DNA of 64,000 bases. Source: Cochleicola gelatinilyticus (GTDB lineage: Bacteria; Bacteroidota; Bacteroidia; Flavobacteriales; Flavobacteriaceae). Positions within the stretch are counted from its first letter, which is position 1. Each line of letters opens with the position of its first letter. The notes beneath the pieces were generated by a model. It was not told where the DNA came from and did no database searches. It saw only the letters and a program-made list of their open reading frames with translations. The stretch spans positions 248,001-312,000 of the forward strand of contig NZ_LRXL01000045.1 in NCBI RefSeq assembly GCF_001637325.1. The letters are read 5' to 3'. This document shows, one piece after another, positions 7,534 through 16,867 of this stretch. Made by a program: the position numbers and the translations under genes.

Positions 7534-10311
7534 TTGAATACTGAAACACTAGATACCAAAAAAAACATCCTTATTGAGGGTGCCAAACTTCATAACCTAA
7601 AAAATATATCGGTTGCCATTCCACGGAATAAATTGGTAGTTATTACTGGTCTTTCGGGAAGTGGAAAATCAAGTTTAGCCTTTGATACTCTCTATGCTGA
7701 GGGTCAAAGGCGCTACGTAGAAAGTCTTTCCTCTTATGCTCGTCAGTTTTTAGGGCGTCTTGATAAACCAAAAGTAGATAGTATAAAAGGTATTTCCCCT
7801 GCCATTGCTATAGAGCAGAAAGTAAATTCTACAAATCCAAGATCTACGGTAGGTACTTCTACAGAAATTTACGATTATTTAAAGCTTCTTTATACACGTA
7901 TAGGAAAAACAATTTCGCCTGTTTCAGGAAATGTTGTTAAAAAAGATACCGTGAGCGATGTGATGACCTATATGAAAGAATTTCAAACGGGCGAAAAATT
8001 ACTGTTGCTTGCACCCATTTTTCTTGAAGAAGGAAGAACTATTGAGAATAAGCTTCAGGCGTTAGCCCAGCAAGGATATTCCAGAGTTAAGATTAAAAAT
8101 TCTATTTCGCGAATAGATGAGCTCAAGGAAGAAAAACTTCCGAAGAACATTCTTTTAGTAGTTGATAGGGTGATCACTAAAGATGATGAAGATTTTTACA
8201 ATCGACTTGCAGATGCGGTGCAGATGGCTTTTTACGAAGGTAAAGGTGAGTTATATATTGAAAATCTTTCCGATAATTCTATAAGGGAATTTAATAATAG
8301 ATTTGAAGCAGACGGGATGACATTTGTAGAACCAAATGTACATTTGTTCAGTTTTAATAATCCCTATGGCGCATGTCCGACGTGTGAAGGCTATGGAGAT
8401 GTAATTGGGATAGATGATGATCTTGTAATTCCAAATACTGCCTTATCAATTTACGAAAATGCGATATTTCCTTGGCGCGGTGAGAGCATGAGTTGGTATC
8501 GTGATCAATTGGTAAATAATGCTTATAAGTTTGATTTCCCTATTCACAAACCTTGGTTTGAACTTTCTGATGAACAAAAACAACTAGTTTGGGATGGAAA
8601 TAAATATTTTGAAGGATTGAATAGCTTCTTTGCTTTTCTTGAGTCTAAAAGTTATAAGATTCAAAATAGAGTAATGCTTTCTAGATATCGAGGAAAGACA
8701 AAATGTAGTACATGTAACGGAAAACGTCTGCGCCCTGAAGCAAATTTTGTAAAAGTTGGTGGACTTTCGATACAAGATCTTGTTGAACTTCCATTAGATA
8801 AAGTTGCTGTATTTTTTAAAGATTTAGAACTTGATTCGTACGAAGAACAAATTGCTAAAAGACTTTTACTAGAAATTAAAAACCGACTTTCCTTTTTAAT
8901 GGATGTTGGTTTAAGCTACCTTACACTTAATAGAAAGTCTAATACATTGTCGGGTGGAGAATCGCAACGTATAAATCTAGCAACTTCATTAGGAAGTAGT
9001 CTGGTTGGATCTATGTACATCTTAGATGAACCCAGCATCGGACTACATCCTAAAGACACAGAAAGACTTATTGTAGTTTTAAAAGCTTTAAGAGATCTCG
9101 GGAATACGGTTATTGTGGTGGAGCACGACGAGGATATAATGAAAGCTGCTGATGATATTATAGACATTGGTCCCGAAGCGGGAACCTTTGGTGGAGAAGT
9201 TGTTGCTCATGGAACGTATGCTCAAATTTTAAAATCTAATTCTCTTACTGCTGGTTATCTCAATGGAGCGCTGCAGATAGAGGTTCCCTCAAAAAGACGC
9301 ACTTCAAAAAACAGCATAAAAGTTGTAGGAGCACGCCACAATAATTTAAAGAACATTAATGTTGAGTTTCCAGTTGGTGCATTTACTGCAGTAACAGGAG
9401 TTTCTGGAAGCGGTAAGAGTACTTTAGTTAAGAAAATTCTTTACCCTGCAATGCAAAGACATGTTGGAGGATATGGAGAAAAGCCAGGACAATTTACGGG
9501 ATTAGAAGGATCTTTTAATAGCCTTAAAAATATTGAATTTATCGATCAGAATCCCATTGGACGTTCCAGCAGATCGAATCCGGTTACTTACATCAAGGCA
9601 TACGACGACATACGTAATTTATTTGCTAAGCAAAAATTAAGCGATATTCGCGGTTATAAAGCCAAACATTTTAGTTTTAATGTCGATGGTGGCCGATGTG
9701 AAACCTGTAAGGGGGATGGTGAAGTGACAATAGAAATGCAGTTCATGGCAGACGTTCATTTAGAATGCGATACTTGTAATGGAAAGCGATTTAAGAAAGA
9801 AGTTTTAGAAGTAACCTTTCACAAAAAAAATATTGATGACATTTTAACCATGACTGTGGATGATGCAATTTCTTTTTTTAGTGAACATGAAGAAAAAAGG
9901 ATTATTACAAAATTACAGCCACTTCAAGATGTAGGTTTGGGGTATGTACAATTAGGACAAAGCTCCTCTACGCTTTCGGGTGGTGAAGCACAGCGAATTA
10001 AATTGGCGTCATTCTTAGTAAAAGGAACAACAAAAGAAAAGACCTTATTTATATTTGACGAACCTACCACGGGACTTCATTTTCATGATATAAAAAAACT
10101 ATTAGCTTCCTTTTATGCGCTTCTCGATAAAGGCCATACGTTAATCGTGGTTGAGCATAATATTGATCTTATTAAGTGCGCTGATCATATCATTGACCTA
10201 GGACTTGAAGGAGGTTCTAAAGGTGGAGAAGTAATTGCACAGGGTACTCCAGAAGAAGTGAGCACTAATAAAAAGTCTTTTACAGCTGCATATCTAAAAG
10301 AAAAAATTTAG
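7534..10311 (+). CDS. uvrA: Excinuclease ABC subunit UvrA
   Basis: A 925-residue DNA damage sensor of nucleotide excision repair. Two ABC ATPase modules are evident: Walker [13 protein letters not shown] near residue 40 and [13 protein letters not shown] near 630; signature motifs [11 protein letters not shown] and [11 protein letters not shown]; Walker [11 protein letters not shown] and [10 protein letters not shown]. Zinc-binding cysteine pairs are present (CPTC, CSTC, and CETC with CDTC). The start is a TTG at 7534, which gives the usual short N-terminus before [12 protein letters not shown]. It is preceded by its own promoter and is probably monocistronic. A weak AAAAACGT/ACGTTTTT hairpin (10321-10353) follows. 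Confidence 0.96.
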   Translation: MNTETLDTKKNILIEGAKLHNLKNISVAIPRNKLVVITGLSGSGKSSLAFDTLYAEGQRRYVESLSSYARQFLGRLDKPKVDSIKGISPAIAIEQKVNSTNPRSTVGTSTEIYDYLKLLYTRIGKTISPVSGNVVKKDTVSDVMTYMKEFQTGEKLLLLAPIFLEEGRTIENKLQALAQQGYSRVKIKNSISRIDELKEEKLPKNILLVVDRVITKDDEDFYNRLADAVQMAFYEGKGELYIENLSDNSIREFNNRFEADGMTFVEPNVHLFSFNNPYGACPTCEGYGDVIGIDDDLVIPNTALSIYENAIFPWRGESMSWYRDQLVNNAYKFDFPIHKPWFELSDEQKQLVWDGNKYFEGLNSFFAFLESKSYKIQNRVMLSRYRGKTKCSTCNGKRLRPEANFVKVGGLSIQDLVELPLDKVAVFFKDLELDSYEEQIAKRLLLEIKNRLSFLMDVGLSYLTLNRKSNTLSGGESQRINLATSLGSSLVGSMYILDEPSIGLHPKDTERLIVVLKALRDLGNTVIVVEHDEDIMKAADDIIDIGPEAGTFGGEVVAHGTYAQILKSNSLTAGYLNGALQIEVPSKRRTSKNSIKVVGARHNNLKNINVEFPVGAFTAVTGVSGSGKSTLVKKILYPAMQRHVGGYGEKPGQFTGLEGSFNSLKNIEFIDQNPIGRSSRSNPVTYIKAYDDIRNLFAKQKLSDIRGYKAKHFSFNVDGGRCETCKGDGEVTIEMQFMADVHLECDTCNGKRFKKEVLEVTFHKKNIDDILTMTVDDAISFFSEHEEKRIITKLQPLQDVGLGYVQLGQSSSTLSGGEAQRIKLASFLVKGTTKEKTLFIFDEPTTGLHFHDIKKLLASFYALLDKGHTLIVVEHNIDLIKCADHIIDLGLEGGSKGGEVIAQGTPEEVSTNKKSFTAAYLKEKI

Positions 10312-10435
10312 AATAAAATCAAAAACGTCTCATAATCAAGGGTTAACGTTTTTGGCACGATGGTTGTTTTATTAATGGCGTACAGAGCTGACCAAAGAAA
10401 TTCAAAGCAAGTACAACCTTTTAAAAATGACAATT

Positions 10436-11725
10436 ATGAAAAAAGCAGCAACCCTCCTATTTAGTTTATTCTTAATAGGATTCTCAGTAAAAGCGACACC
10501 AGATTCTTCGGAAAGTGTACCTACACTTGAAGAAACAACGAACTACGATTACGATGGAAAATCATACATCTTTATTGAAGGTACTGTTGAATTTTCAGTT
10601 TTTCCAGATGGTCAATTTGATTTTGTATATGTTGGTCCTCAACAAGGAAATAATGTTAATGTAAATATCAACACACCAAATGTAGCTGTCTCATTTAATT
10701 CTGGCTACGATTACGAAGCGTACGTTCAATACGATGATTATGGTGCTGTAATCCAGGTTGAAGATACACCTATTTATTATGATGAATACGGACGTATTGT
10801 CCAAGCTGGTAATACAGAAATTCAGTATACTAATCGACGTATTGTACGTGTAGGAGGTTTACGTGTTTTCTATAATCACTATGGACACTTCTCACATTAT
10901 TCTGGATATATTAACCTATGGACTCCACGCTATGTTTACAGACCTTGGCATGTATATTATGCCAGACCTTATTACACAAGTTGCGTAGTATACGACTATC
11001 CTTATAGAAGATATTATTCTCCAAGACGTTATAGCTATACGCATCATAGAAACTATTATAAAAAAGGGCGTAATCACTATGCTAACGGAAGAAGAAATTT
11101 TTATAGACCAGGAAGTAGAAACCATTATAAAGACGGTCGTGTAACAAAAAATAGTAATTATAATCCCAATCGACGTAACACCTTTGTTTCTGATAGTGGA
11201 AGAAGAAATGCTAACACATCACGTACGGCCTCTTCAAATCGAAATAACAATAATATAAGTAGAAATAATAGTAGAAGTAAAGCTACCGGGAATGTGCGAT
11301 CGAACCAACAGGTAAAACAAACTAGAACAACTAAAAAATCTGTTGCAACATCAAGAAATAATACGGTACGCTCAACAAATAGAACTGCGACAAAACGAAT
11401 TGATAATTCGGCAAAAGTGAATCGAAAAGTATCTCCAAGCCGTTCTACAAAAACGGTGCGTACTTCGAGAATTAAGACTCCTACTAGAGTTGCTACAGGA
11501 AACAGAAAACAAGTGTCTAAGAATCGTAGTACACGCACAAGTAGACCAACAGCGACTAGTACTACACAAAGAAAGAGTACTAATGTATCACGAGGTGGAA
11601 GTGCTGTAAAAAGAACTACTGGAGCTAGTGCTTCAAGAAAGACTACTGCGCAAAGAGGTTCGAACACTAAATCTAAATCTTCATCACGAAGTCGTTCTGC
11701 CACTCGTAGTGGTAGAGGAATCTAA
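10436..11725 (+). CDS. Secreted protein with Tyr/His-rich middle and very basic Arg/Ser/Thr tail
   Basis: A 429-residue exported protein. The signal peptide is MKKAATLLFSLFLIGFSVKA; start ATG 10436 was preferred over ATG 10427 for this reason. The first 150 mature residues look like an ordered beta domain (VQYDDYGAVIQVEDTPIYYDEYG). About residues 160-225 are dominated by Tyr, His and Arg (YVYRPWHVYYARPYY). From roughly residue 225 to the end the protein is almost only Arg, Lys, Ser, Thr, Asn and Ala with almost no acidic residues, low in complexity and probably disordered. That tail could bind nucleic acid, LPS or acidic polysaccharide (inference). A strong terminator follows. I do not recognise a named family. 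Confidence 0.75.
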   Translation: MKKAATLLFSLFLIGFSVKATPDSSESVPTLEETTNYDYDGKSYIFIEGTVEFSVFPDGQFDFVYVGPQQGNNVNVNINTPNVAVSFNSGYDYEAYVQYDDYGAVIQVEDTPIYYDEYGRIVQAGNTEIQYTNRRIVRVGGLRVFYNHYGHFSHYSGYINLWTPRYVYRPWHVYYARPYYTSCVVYDYPYRRYYSPRRYSYTHHRNYYKKGRNHYANGRRNFYRPGSRNHYKDGRVTKNSNYNPNRRNTFVSDSGRRNANTSRTASSNRNNNNISRNNSRSKATGNVRSNQQVKQTRTTKKSVATSRNNTVRSTNRTATKRIDNSAKVNRKVSPSRSTKTVRTSRIKTPTRVATGNRKQVSKNRSTRTSRPTATSTTQRKSTNVSRGGSAVKRTTGASASRKTTAQRGSNTKSKSSSRSRSATRSGRGI

Positions 11726-11745
11726 AAATTTGGTTGGTTAGTTAG

Positions 11746-11784
11746 AAACCCCCTAAAGGCCTTGTGCCTACAGGGGGTTTTGTT
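11746..11784 (+). terminator. Strong rho-independent terminator
   Basis: Perfect 9-bp stem AAACCCCCT (11746-11754) / AGGGGGTTT (11772-11780), followed by TGTTTTGTTT. Confidence 0.88.
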
Positions 11785-11874
11785 TTGTTTATCTACGATA
11801 AAAATTAAATTACCAATATTTTATGTCTGGTAATGTTTCATTTATATTTAATTAATTAAACAAATAATAAACCT

Positions 11875-12810
11875 TTATTCCTTAATAATTTGCTGAGTAT
11901 AGACTCCACTATTTGTATTAATTTTAAGTATATAAACACCTTGCTGAAGGCTAGAAATATTTAACTCTCCATTTACGAAGGTAGCCGGTATTACTTTTCC
12001 AAGAACATCGTACATAACGCTATTTTCTATTTCAATTCCTGAAGGAATATTAATTTTTAAGATTCCTGTAGTGGGATTAGGGAAAACCGATATTTGTGAA
12101 AGAGTATTAGTATTAACACCTAGTAAGCAATCTCCACCAAAAATAAAGTTTCCGAATAGTTCTCCACTGCCATTAGCACCTTCTAACTCAATTTTTGTAA
12201 TAGGTTCATCTGTGATTACCCCGAAAAAATTCTGAGAATTTGTTGGTGCATCTATCGATAATTCTTCTATTAAAACATCTCCTTCACCATAAACTCTAAT
12301 TAAGGTAGTAGGGTCATTATTTTCCCAAACATCCATAGCTACTGCATACACATTAGGATCAAAATTGATAATTGTAAATTCTGCAAATGTTGTAGCACCA
12401 ACTAAAGAATCTGTGTTACCAATGGCACCGGGAGGAATATTTATAACTGTACCAGTACTTACAGAAACTGTAAACCCAACTTCTAGTTCACCAGCTGCAA
12501 AACAACTATCTCCATCACTACTTACAGTAGGACCACATTCGGTAATACCTGCGGGACCTCCTGTAAAATCTTCAGAGGTTACACTCGTTTCTGAGCAGTT
12601 TTCAGAAAGCGCGGTATTAAATTCATCGAGAGTAGTGTAAACTCCAATAATTGGGCGTTCTAAGTCATCAATTTGTGTGATTGTAGCTTGTTGATTGGTA
12701 GCATTGATTACTGGTAAGTCTATAGCTCCCAGTTCGTGGTATCCGGAGATTTGCTGTGCGTAAGACACGGTCGATACGATTAATGCGATTGTTAAAGTAA
12801 CTTTTTTCAT
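11875..12810 (-). CDS. Secreted protein with type IX sorting domain
   Basis: A 311-residue protein with signal peptide MKKVTLTIALIVSTVSYA, a beta-rich central domain (about residues 60-235, containing SEDFTGGPAGITECGPT and NPPGAIGN-like turns) and a C-terminal type A sorting domain of about 75 residues (ISVFPNPTTGILKIN, then MYDVLGK and QGVYILKI). Such domains direct export through the type IX system and attachment to the cell surface; the mature domain is a probable jelly-roll/lectin-like fold by composition only. Function unknown. It stands alone, between the terminator of the upstream convergent gene and the rpsA terminator. Confidence 0.8.
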   Translation of the reverse strand: MKKVTLTIALIVSTVSYAQQISGYHELGAIDLPVINATNQQATITQIDDLERPIIGVYTTLDEFNTALSENCSETSVTSEDFTGGPAGITECGPTVSSDGDSCFAAGELEVGFTVSVSTGTVINIPPGAIGNTDSLVGATTFAEFTIINFDPNVYAVAMDVWENNDPTTLIRVYGEGDVLIEELSIDAPTNSQNFFGVITDEPITKIELEGANGSGELFGNFIFGGDCLLGVNTNTLSQISVFPNPTTGILKINIPSGIEIENSVMYDVLGKVIPATFVNGELNISSLQQGVYILKINTNSGVYTQQIIKE

Positions 12811-12938
12811 GTGTAAGGTATTAAGGTTCGTAAATTACTCTTCATAACTAATGCTAAAAAGAGTCTCTATTCAACTCTAAATTAGTAATTTGTATTTAAT
12901 TATCGCATATATTTAAAACATTAATTTTATTCTAATAA

Positions 12939-12966
12939 AAAAGCCTTCCATTTCTGGAAGGCTTTT
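12939..12966 (-). terminator. rpsA terminator
   Basis: Perfect 12-bp stem AAAAGCCTTCCA / TGGAAGGCTTTT with a four-base loop; T tract on the minus strand. Confidence 0.9.
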
Positions 12967-13006
12967 GCTTTAAATGAATGTTGTTTCTCTAAAGAAACTT
13001 GGATTG

Positions 13007-14866
13007 TTATTTCCCGTCCATTTTGTCTTTTAAAGCTTGAAGTGCTGAGTTCGCGTCACCTAAAGTCGGTTTAGACTCATCGGCTTGTTGCTCCGCTTTT
13101 TTAGCAGCTGCTTTTACGATCTTCGCTTCTTCTTCTTTATGTATTGCCATGTGAGAGGCTACCACTTTCTTAAATTCTTTATTGAATTCAATAATTTGGA
13201 ATTCTGCTTCTTCACCTTTTTGTACGTCAGTCCCGTCTTCTTTTTCTAAGTGACGTTTTGGTACAAATGCACTAATATCATCATTAAAGTTGATTACGGC
13301 TCCTTTGTCTACGATCTCATCGATCTTAGCTGTATGCTTGCTTCCTACTTTAAATTCAGCTTCGTACTTATCCCAAGGGTTGTCTTCAGTCTGTTTGTGA
13401 CCTAAGCTTAATTTACGTCCTTCTACATCTAATTCAAGAACAACAACCTCTAGTGTATCACCAATATTAGTAAATTCACTTGGGTGCTTGATCTTCTTAG
13501 TCCAAGATAGGTCGCTGATATAAATAAGTCCGTCGATACCTTCTTCTAATTCTACGAATACACCAAAGTTGGTGAAGTTACGTACAATCCCTTTATGACG
13601 TGAACCTACAGGGTATTTAGAAGTAATATCAGTCCATGGATCCTGCGATAATTGCTTGATACCAAGAGACATTTTACGATCTTCTCTGTCTAGTGTTAAT
13701 ATTTCTGCTTCTACTTCATCTCCAACATTTACGAAATCTTGTGCGCTTCGTAAGTGTGTTGACCAAGACATTTCAGAAACGTGGATCAATCCTTCTACAC
13801 CTTCAGCTACTTCGATAAACGCACCGTAATCTGCAATTACAACAACTTTACCTTTAACGCGATCACCAATTTTAAGCTCATCACCAAGGGCATCCCATGG
13901 GTGTGCATTTAATTGTTTAAGACCTAATTGAATACGTGTTTTATCTTCATCGAAATCAAGAATTACAACGTTCAATTTCTGATCTAGTTCTACGATCTCA
14001 TTCGGGTGGTTGATACGTGACCAAGAAAGGTCTGTAATGTGTACCAGTCCGTCTACACCTCCAAGATCTACGAATACTCCGTATGAAGTGATGTTTTTCA
14101 CAACACCTTCGAGTACTTGACCTTTTTCAAGCTGACCGATGATTTCTTTCTTCTGCTCTTCGATATCTGCTTCGATAAGCGCTTTATGTGAAACAACAAC
14201 GTTTTTAAATTCGTGGTTAATTTTCACCACTTTGAATTCCATTGTTTTACCAACATACGCATCGTAATCACGAATTGGCTTCACATCTATTTGTGATCCT
14301 GGTAAGAACGCTTCGATTCCAAATACGTCTACAATCATACCACCTTTGGTACGACATTTAACGAATCCGTTAACGATAGTTGCTTCGTCGTGTGCAGTAT
14401 TAACACGCTCCCAGGCTTTAATTGTTCTTGCTTTACGGTGAGAAAGAATTAACTGTCCTGTACTGTCTTCGCGTACATCGATTAAAACTTCTACTTTGTC
14501 TCCAACTTTAAGGTCCGGATTGTAACGGAACTCATTTAAAGAAACAACACCTTCAGATTTTGCGTTAATGTCGATGATCGCATCACGATCGGTTACAAAA
14601 ACAACTTCTCCTTCTACTACTTCGTCATCTAATGTATCAACGAAATTTTCGGTTACTAGTTTTTCAAAATCTGCTAGTTTACCATCATCGATAGGATCGA
14701 TTCCTTCTTGATAGTTGTGCCAGTTAAATTCTTCAAGAAATTTTTCAGGATCGCGTTGCTTTAAAGAAAGTTCTTCTTTTGGTTGCTCCACTTCAGCAGT
14801 TGCTGTTTCCTGTTCGTTTGTTGTAGCTTCTTCTTTTGCTACTTCTTTGTTTGCTTTATCAGCCAT
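13007..14866 (-). CDS. rpsA: 30S ribosomal protein S1
   Basis: A 619-residue mRNA-binding ribosomal protein. An acidic N-terminal extension rich in Lys/Glu/Ala/Thr (residues 1-45) precedes six S1 (OB-fold) repeats; clear copies include GVVKNITSYGVFVDLGGVDG, GKVVVIADYGAFIEVAEGVE and GIVRNFTNFGVFVELEEGID, each ending with a VDLSWSR- or MSWS-type motif and a KLSLGHKQ-type strand. It lets the 30S subunit engage mRNAs with weak Shine-Dalgarno sequences, which fits the rarity of such sequences here. It has its own consensus promoter and a long structured leader of about 150 bases. Confidence 0.96.
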   Translation of the reverse strand: MADKANKEVAKEEATTNEQETATAEVEQPKEELSLKQRDPEKFLEEFNWHNYQEGIDPIDDGKLADFEKLVTENFVDTLDDEVVEGEVVFVTDRDAIIDINAKSEGVVSLNEFRYNPDLKVGDKVEVLIDVREDSTGQLILSHRKARTIKAWERVNTAHDEATIVNGFVKCRTKGGMIVDVFGIEAFLPGSQIDVKPIRDYDAYVGKTMEFKVVKINHEFKNVVVSHKALIEADIEEQKKEIIGQLEKGQVLEGVVKNITSYGVFVDLGGVDGLVHITDLSWSRINHPNEIVELDQKLNVVILDFDEDKTRIQLGLKQLNAHPWDALGDELKIGDRVKGKVVVIADYGAFIEVAEGVEGLIHVSEMSWSTHLRSAQDFVNVGDEVEAEILTLDREDRKMSLGIKQLSQDPWTDITSKYPVGSRHKGIVRNFTNFGVFVELEEGIDGLIYISDLSWTKKIKHPSEFTNIGDTLEVVVLELDVEGRKLSLGHKQTEDNPWDKYEAEFKVGSKHTAKIDEIVDKGAVINFNDDISAFVPKRHLEKEDGTDVQKGEEAEFQIIEFNKEFKKVVASHMAIHKEEEAKIVKAAAKKAEQQADESKPTLGDANSALQALKDKMDGK

Positions 14867-14945
14867 TTGTTACTGTGTATTGCGATTCAGAAATTTAAGT
14901 TGCTGCCTCACAAGTTTTTGTATTCTGTGTTCATTCAAGAAAAAT

Positions 14946-15017
14946 GCGGCGATCCCACAGAAGGGTTTAGATTATATTAGTTTTAGCTCCTTTTATTCTT
15001 GCTTTGCCGCTAAAAGG
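14946..15017 (-). other. Structured 5' leader of rpsA
   Basis: Between the predicted start near 15015 and the rpsA ATG, the minus strand contains three perfect complementary pairs: CCTTTTA/TAAAAGG (14989-14995 with 15011-15017), TTTTAGC/GCTAAAA (14981-14987 with 15009-15015) and GCGGC/GCCGC (14946-14950 with 15006-15010). All three use the same 5' segment, so they are mutually exclusive. This may be an autoregulatory switch; binding of S1 to its own leader is known in E. coli, but not shown here. Confidence 0.45.
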
Positions 15018-15021
15018 GTTG

Positions 15022-15052
15022 CAAAATTACTACTTATCTTTTGATTTTCAAA
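15022..15052 (-). promoter_or_regulatory. rpsA promoter
   Basis: On the minus strand TTTG (15049-15052), exactly 19 bases, then TAATTTTG (15022-15029): a full match to the Bacteroidota housekeeping consensus. Confidence 0.8.
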
Positions 15053-15173
15053 GCGTTTTGAATAAGAAAAATCACTCCTTTTTTAAAGGCACTAACTTTT
15101 ATCGCAAGTCAGATTTTAATAAATATCTATTTCATTATAAGTGTAATTTAAATCGTATTTCTAGAGCTACTTC

Positions 15174-15250
15174 TTGGGCAAGCCACTTCCGCTTCGCTAC
15201 AGTGTCGGGCTATCCGCGCTACACGGTAGCCAACTGCTATCCCTCTTGCA
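15174..15250 (+). repeat. Structured intergenic element, copy A
   Basis: A 77-base element opening TTGGGCAAG and closing CCCTCTTGCA, whose ends can pair (GCAAG with CTTGC). It contains the core GTCGGGCTATCCGC and a perfect hairpin GCTAC-ACG-GTAGC. The same core, hairpin and ends recur at 50570-50657. It occupies the otherwise gene-free 14867-15368 region together with the rpsA promoter and leader. Frames crossing this region look non-coding. It resembles the multi-copy GGGC...TCGGGCTATCC...CTATCCCTC intergenic elements of Flavobacteria; whether it is a transcribed RNA is unknown. Confidence 0.65.
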
Positions 15251-15368
15251 GTAAAACAGTTGCATATAATAGAGCACTTATTTTTAAATGCTCCTTAGAT
15301 TCATCTTATTTAAAAGTTGCTGCATCTCTATCGCTTTCATTATTTTTGTTTTCTTAAACCTCAACATT

Positions 15369-16085
15369 ATGAAATCACTTACCGCTTTATTTCTTGCTTT
15401 TTTAATAGCTAATTCTTGTAATGAAAAACCTTCAGAAGAACAGGAGACCTTTGTGTATTGGGTCAACAGTGCTAAAGTCGCATGCGAAGGAGTGGGCCAA
15501 AGACAATGCCTTCAGATTCAGAAAGGAGAACAATTTAGAGAGGGAGAATGGCAACTTTTTTACAGTACTATCGATGGATTTAATTACGAACCCGGATTTA
15601 TATATAAACTAGAAGTTTCCGAAGTAAAAAAAGACCCGAAGTCCGTACCCGCAGATGCTTCCTCAATTCAATATACACTTGTGGAAGTTCTTGAAAAAAA
15701 AGCAATGGAACCTAAAACAGATAGCAAGATAGCCATACAGCTGCACGATATATGGGCATTACAGGCAATGAATGGCGATGTGGTGCGGCACAATCAATTC
15801 TCAGGAAGAAATAAACAACCTGTATTAGAGATTTTTGTGGAAGAAAAACGCATTGGCGGTAACGATGGTTGTAATTCTATTTTTGGTAGCATTGAAACAC
15901 TTACCGATAAAAGTATTCGCTTTGGAACTTTGGGCGGTACTAAAATGGCGTGTCCCAACATGGATTTATCTGCAGAATATAACAAAGCATTGCAACAGGT
16001 ACGAAGTTATAAAAGAGAAGAACTAAGTTTGTATTTCTATAATGAAGCAGATAAAGAGGTATTGCGTTATAAAAAAGTAGATTGA
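15369..16085 (+). CDS. DUF4377/META (HslJ-like) domain lipoprotein
   Basis: A 238-residue lipoprotein. The signal sequence MKSLTALFLAFLIANSC carries a lipobox ending at Cys17; the start was set at ATG 15369 because longer frames place unrelated residues before it. Residues about 25-115 (YWVNSAKVACEGVGQRQCLQ, then FYSTIDGFNYEPGF) match a DUF4377 domain; residues about 125-238 match META/HslJ (IWALQAMNG, GGNDGCNSIFGSIE, GTKMACPNMD). HslJ-type domains are linked to heat and antibiotic stress tolerance in other bacteria; the exact role is unknown. Copy A of the structured element ends 119 bases upstream. Confidence 0.85.
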   Translation: MKSLTALFLAFLIANSCNEKPSEEQETFVYWVNSAKVACEGVGQRQCLQIQKGEQFREGEWQLFYSTIDGFNYEPGFIYKLEVSEVKKDPKSVPADASSIQYTLVEVLEKKAMEPKTDSKIAIQLHDIWALQAMNGDVVRHNQFSGRNKQPVLEIFVEEKRIGGNDGCNSIFGSIETLTDKSIRFGTLGGTKMACPNMDLSAEYNKALQQVRSYKREELSLYFYNEADKEVLRYKKVD

Positions 16086-16171
16086 AAAACTACTAGAAAC
16101 CTCACCTCGTAGTAAAAAGTAGTTAGTTATTTAAAGCAAAAAGCGAAACCTTTTTAAGTGGAGTGTAAAAG

Positions 16172-16867
16172 TTATATTCGTCCAGCAATACGGTCTTTCG
16201 CCAATTGTAGAATAATATGAAACTGATCTTCTAGATTCATTTCACTGTTATCTATTTCTATCGCATCGTCCGCCTTTCGTAAAGGAGAATCTTCCCGAGT
16301 GGAATCGATATGATCGCGCTCTAATACATTTTCAAGCACATCTTTATAAGCTACCTCATCCCCTCTTTCCAACAGCTCGTGGAACCTTCTAGTAGCACGC
16401 TTTTCGGCAGAGGCATTCATAAATATTTTTAATTCTGCATTTGGAAATACCACGGTTCCTATATCGCGACCATCCATAACTACACCTTTTCCCTCTCCCA
16501 TGCGTTGTTGCTGCTCCACCAATTTTCTGCGCACTTCGGGTATTGTGGCGATCGGACTCACATATTCTGAAACTTGAAGTGTACGAATTTGCTTTTCTAC
16601 ATTTTCATTATTAAGAAAAATTTCAGCTTTAGAAAATGCGTTCGGTTTTCTAAATTCCAGTTTAATTTCTGAAAGTGACGCAATAAGTTTGTCTTTATCG
16701 AAAATTTCTTCAGAAATAAACCCTTTTTGCATCGCATATAGCGTCACGGCTCTGTACATTGCGCCAGTATCTACATATACATACTCTAGCCAGTCTGCCA
16801 GTTGTTTGGCTACAGTACTTTTTCCTGTAGATGAATAACCGTCTATGGCAATGGTAATTTTTTTCAT
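16172..16867 (-). CDS. cmk: Cytidylate kinase
   Basis: A 231-residue CMP/dCMP kinase that supplies CDP for nucleic acid and lipid synthesis. The P-loop is GYSSTGKST at residues 10-18; further family signatures are VDTGAMYRAVTLYA, MDGRDIGTVVFPNAELKIF and REDSPLRKADDAIEIDNS. Length is normal. It overlaps the porQ stop by one base (TAATG), so cmk is translated from the porQ transcript. The porQ-cmk pairing is common in Bacteroidota, although the products share no pathway. Confidence 0.95.
   Translation of the reverse strand: MKKITIAIDGYSSTGKSTVAKQLADWLEYVYVDTGAMYRAVTLYAMQKGFISEEIFDKDKLIASLSEIKLEFRKPNAFSKAEIFLNNENVEKQIRTLQVSEYVSPIATIPEVRRKLVEQQQRMGEGKGVVMDGRDIGTVVFPNAELKIFMNASAEKRATRRFHELLERGDEVAYKDVLENVLERDHIDSTREDSPLRKADDAIEIDNSEMNLEDQFHIILQLAKDRIAGRI

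Noticed and set aside
7358-7549. A 63-codon frame on the minus strand upstream of uvrA
   Set aside because: Very rich in Phe, Tyr, Ile and Cys, typical of a chance frame in AT-rich intergenic DNA; it overlaps the uvrA promoter.
11158-11703. A 181-codon antisense frame opposite the basic tail gene
   Set aside because: Its Leu/Val/Arg-rich product is simply the reverse reading of Arg/Ser/Thr codons on the other strand; no start context or homologue-like motif.
15004-15357. A 117-codon frame on the plus strand between rpsA and the META lipoprotein
   Set aside because: It crosses the rpsA promoter and the structured element copy A; composition is not protein-like and it has no family signature.
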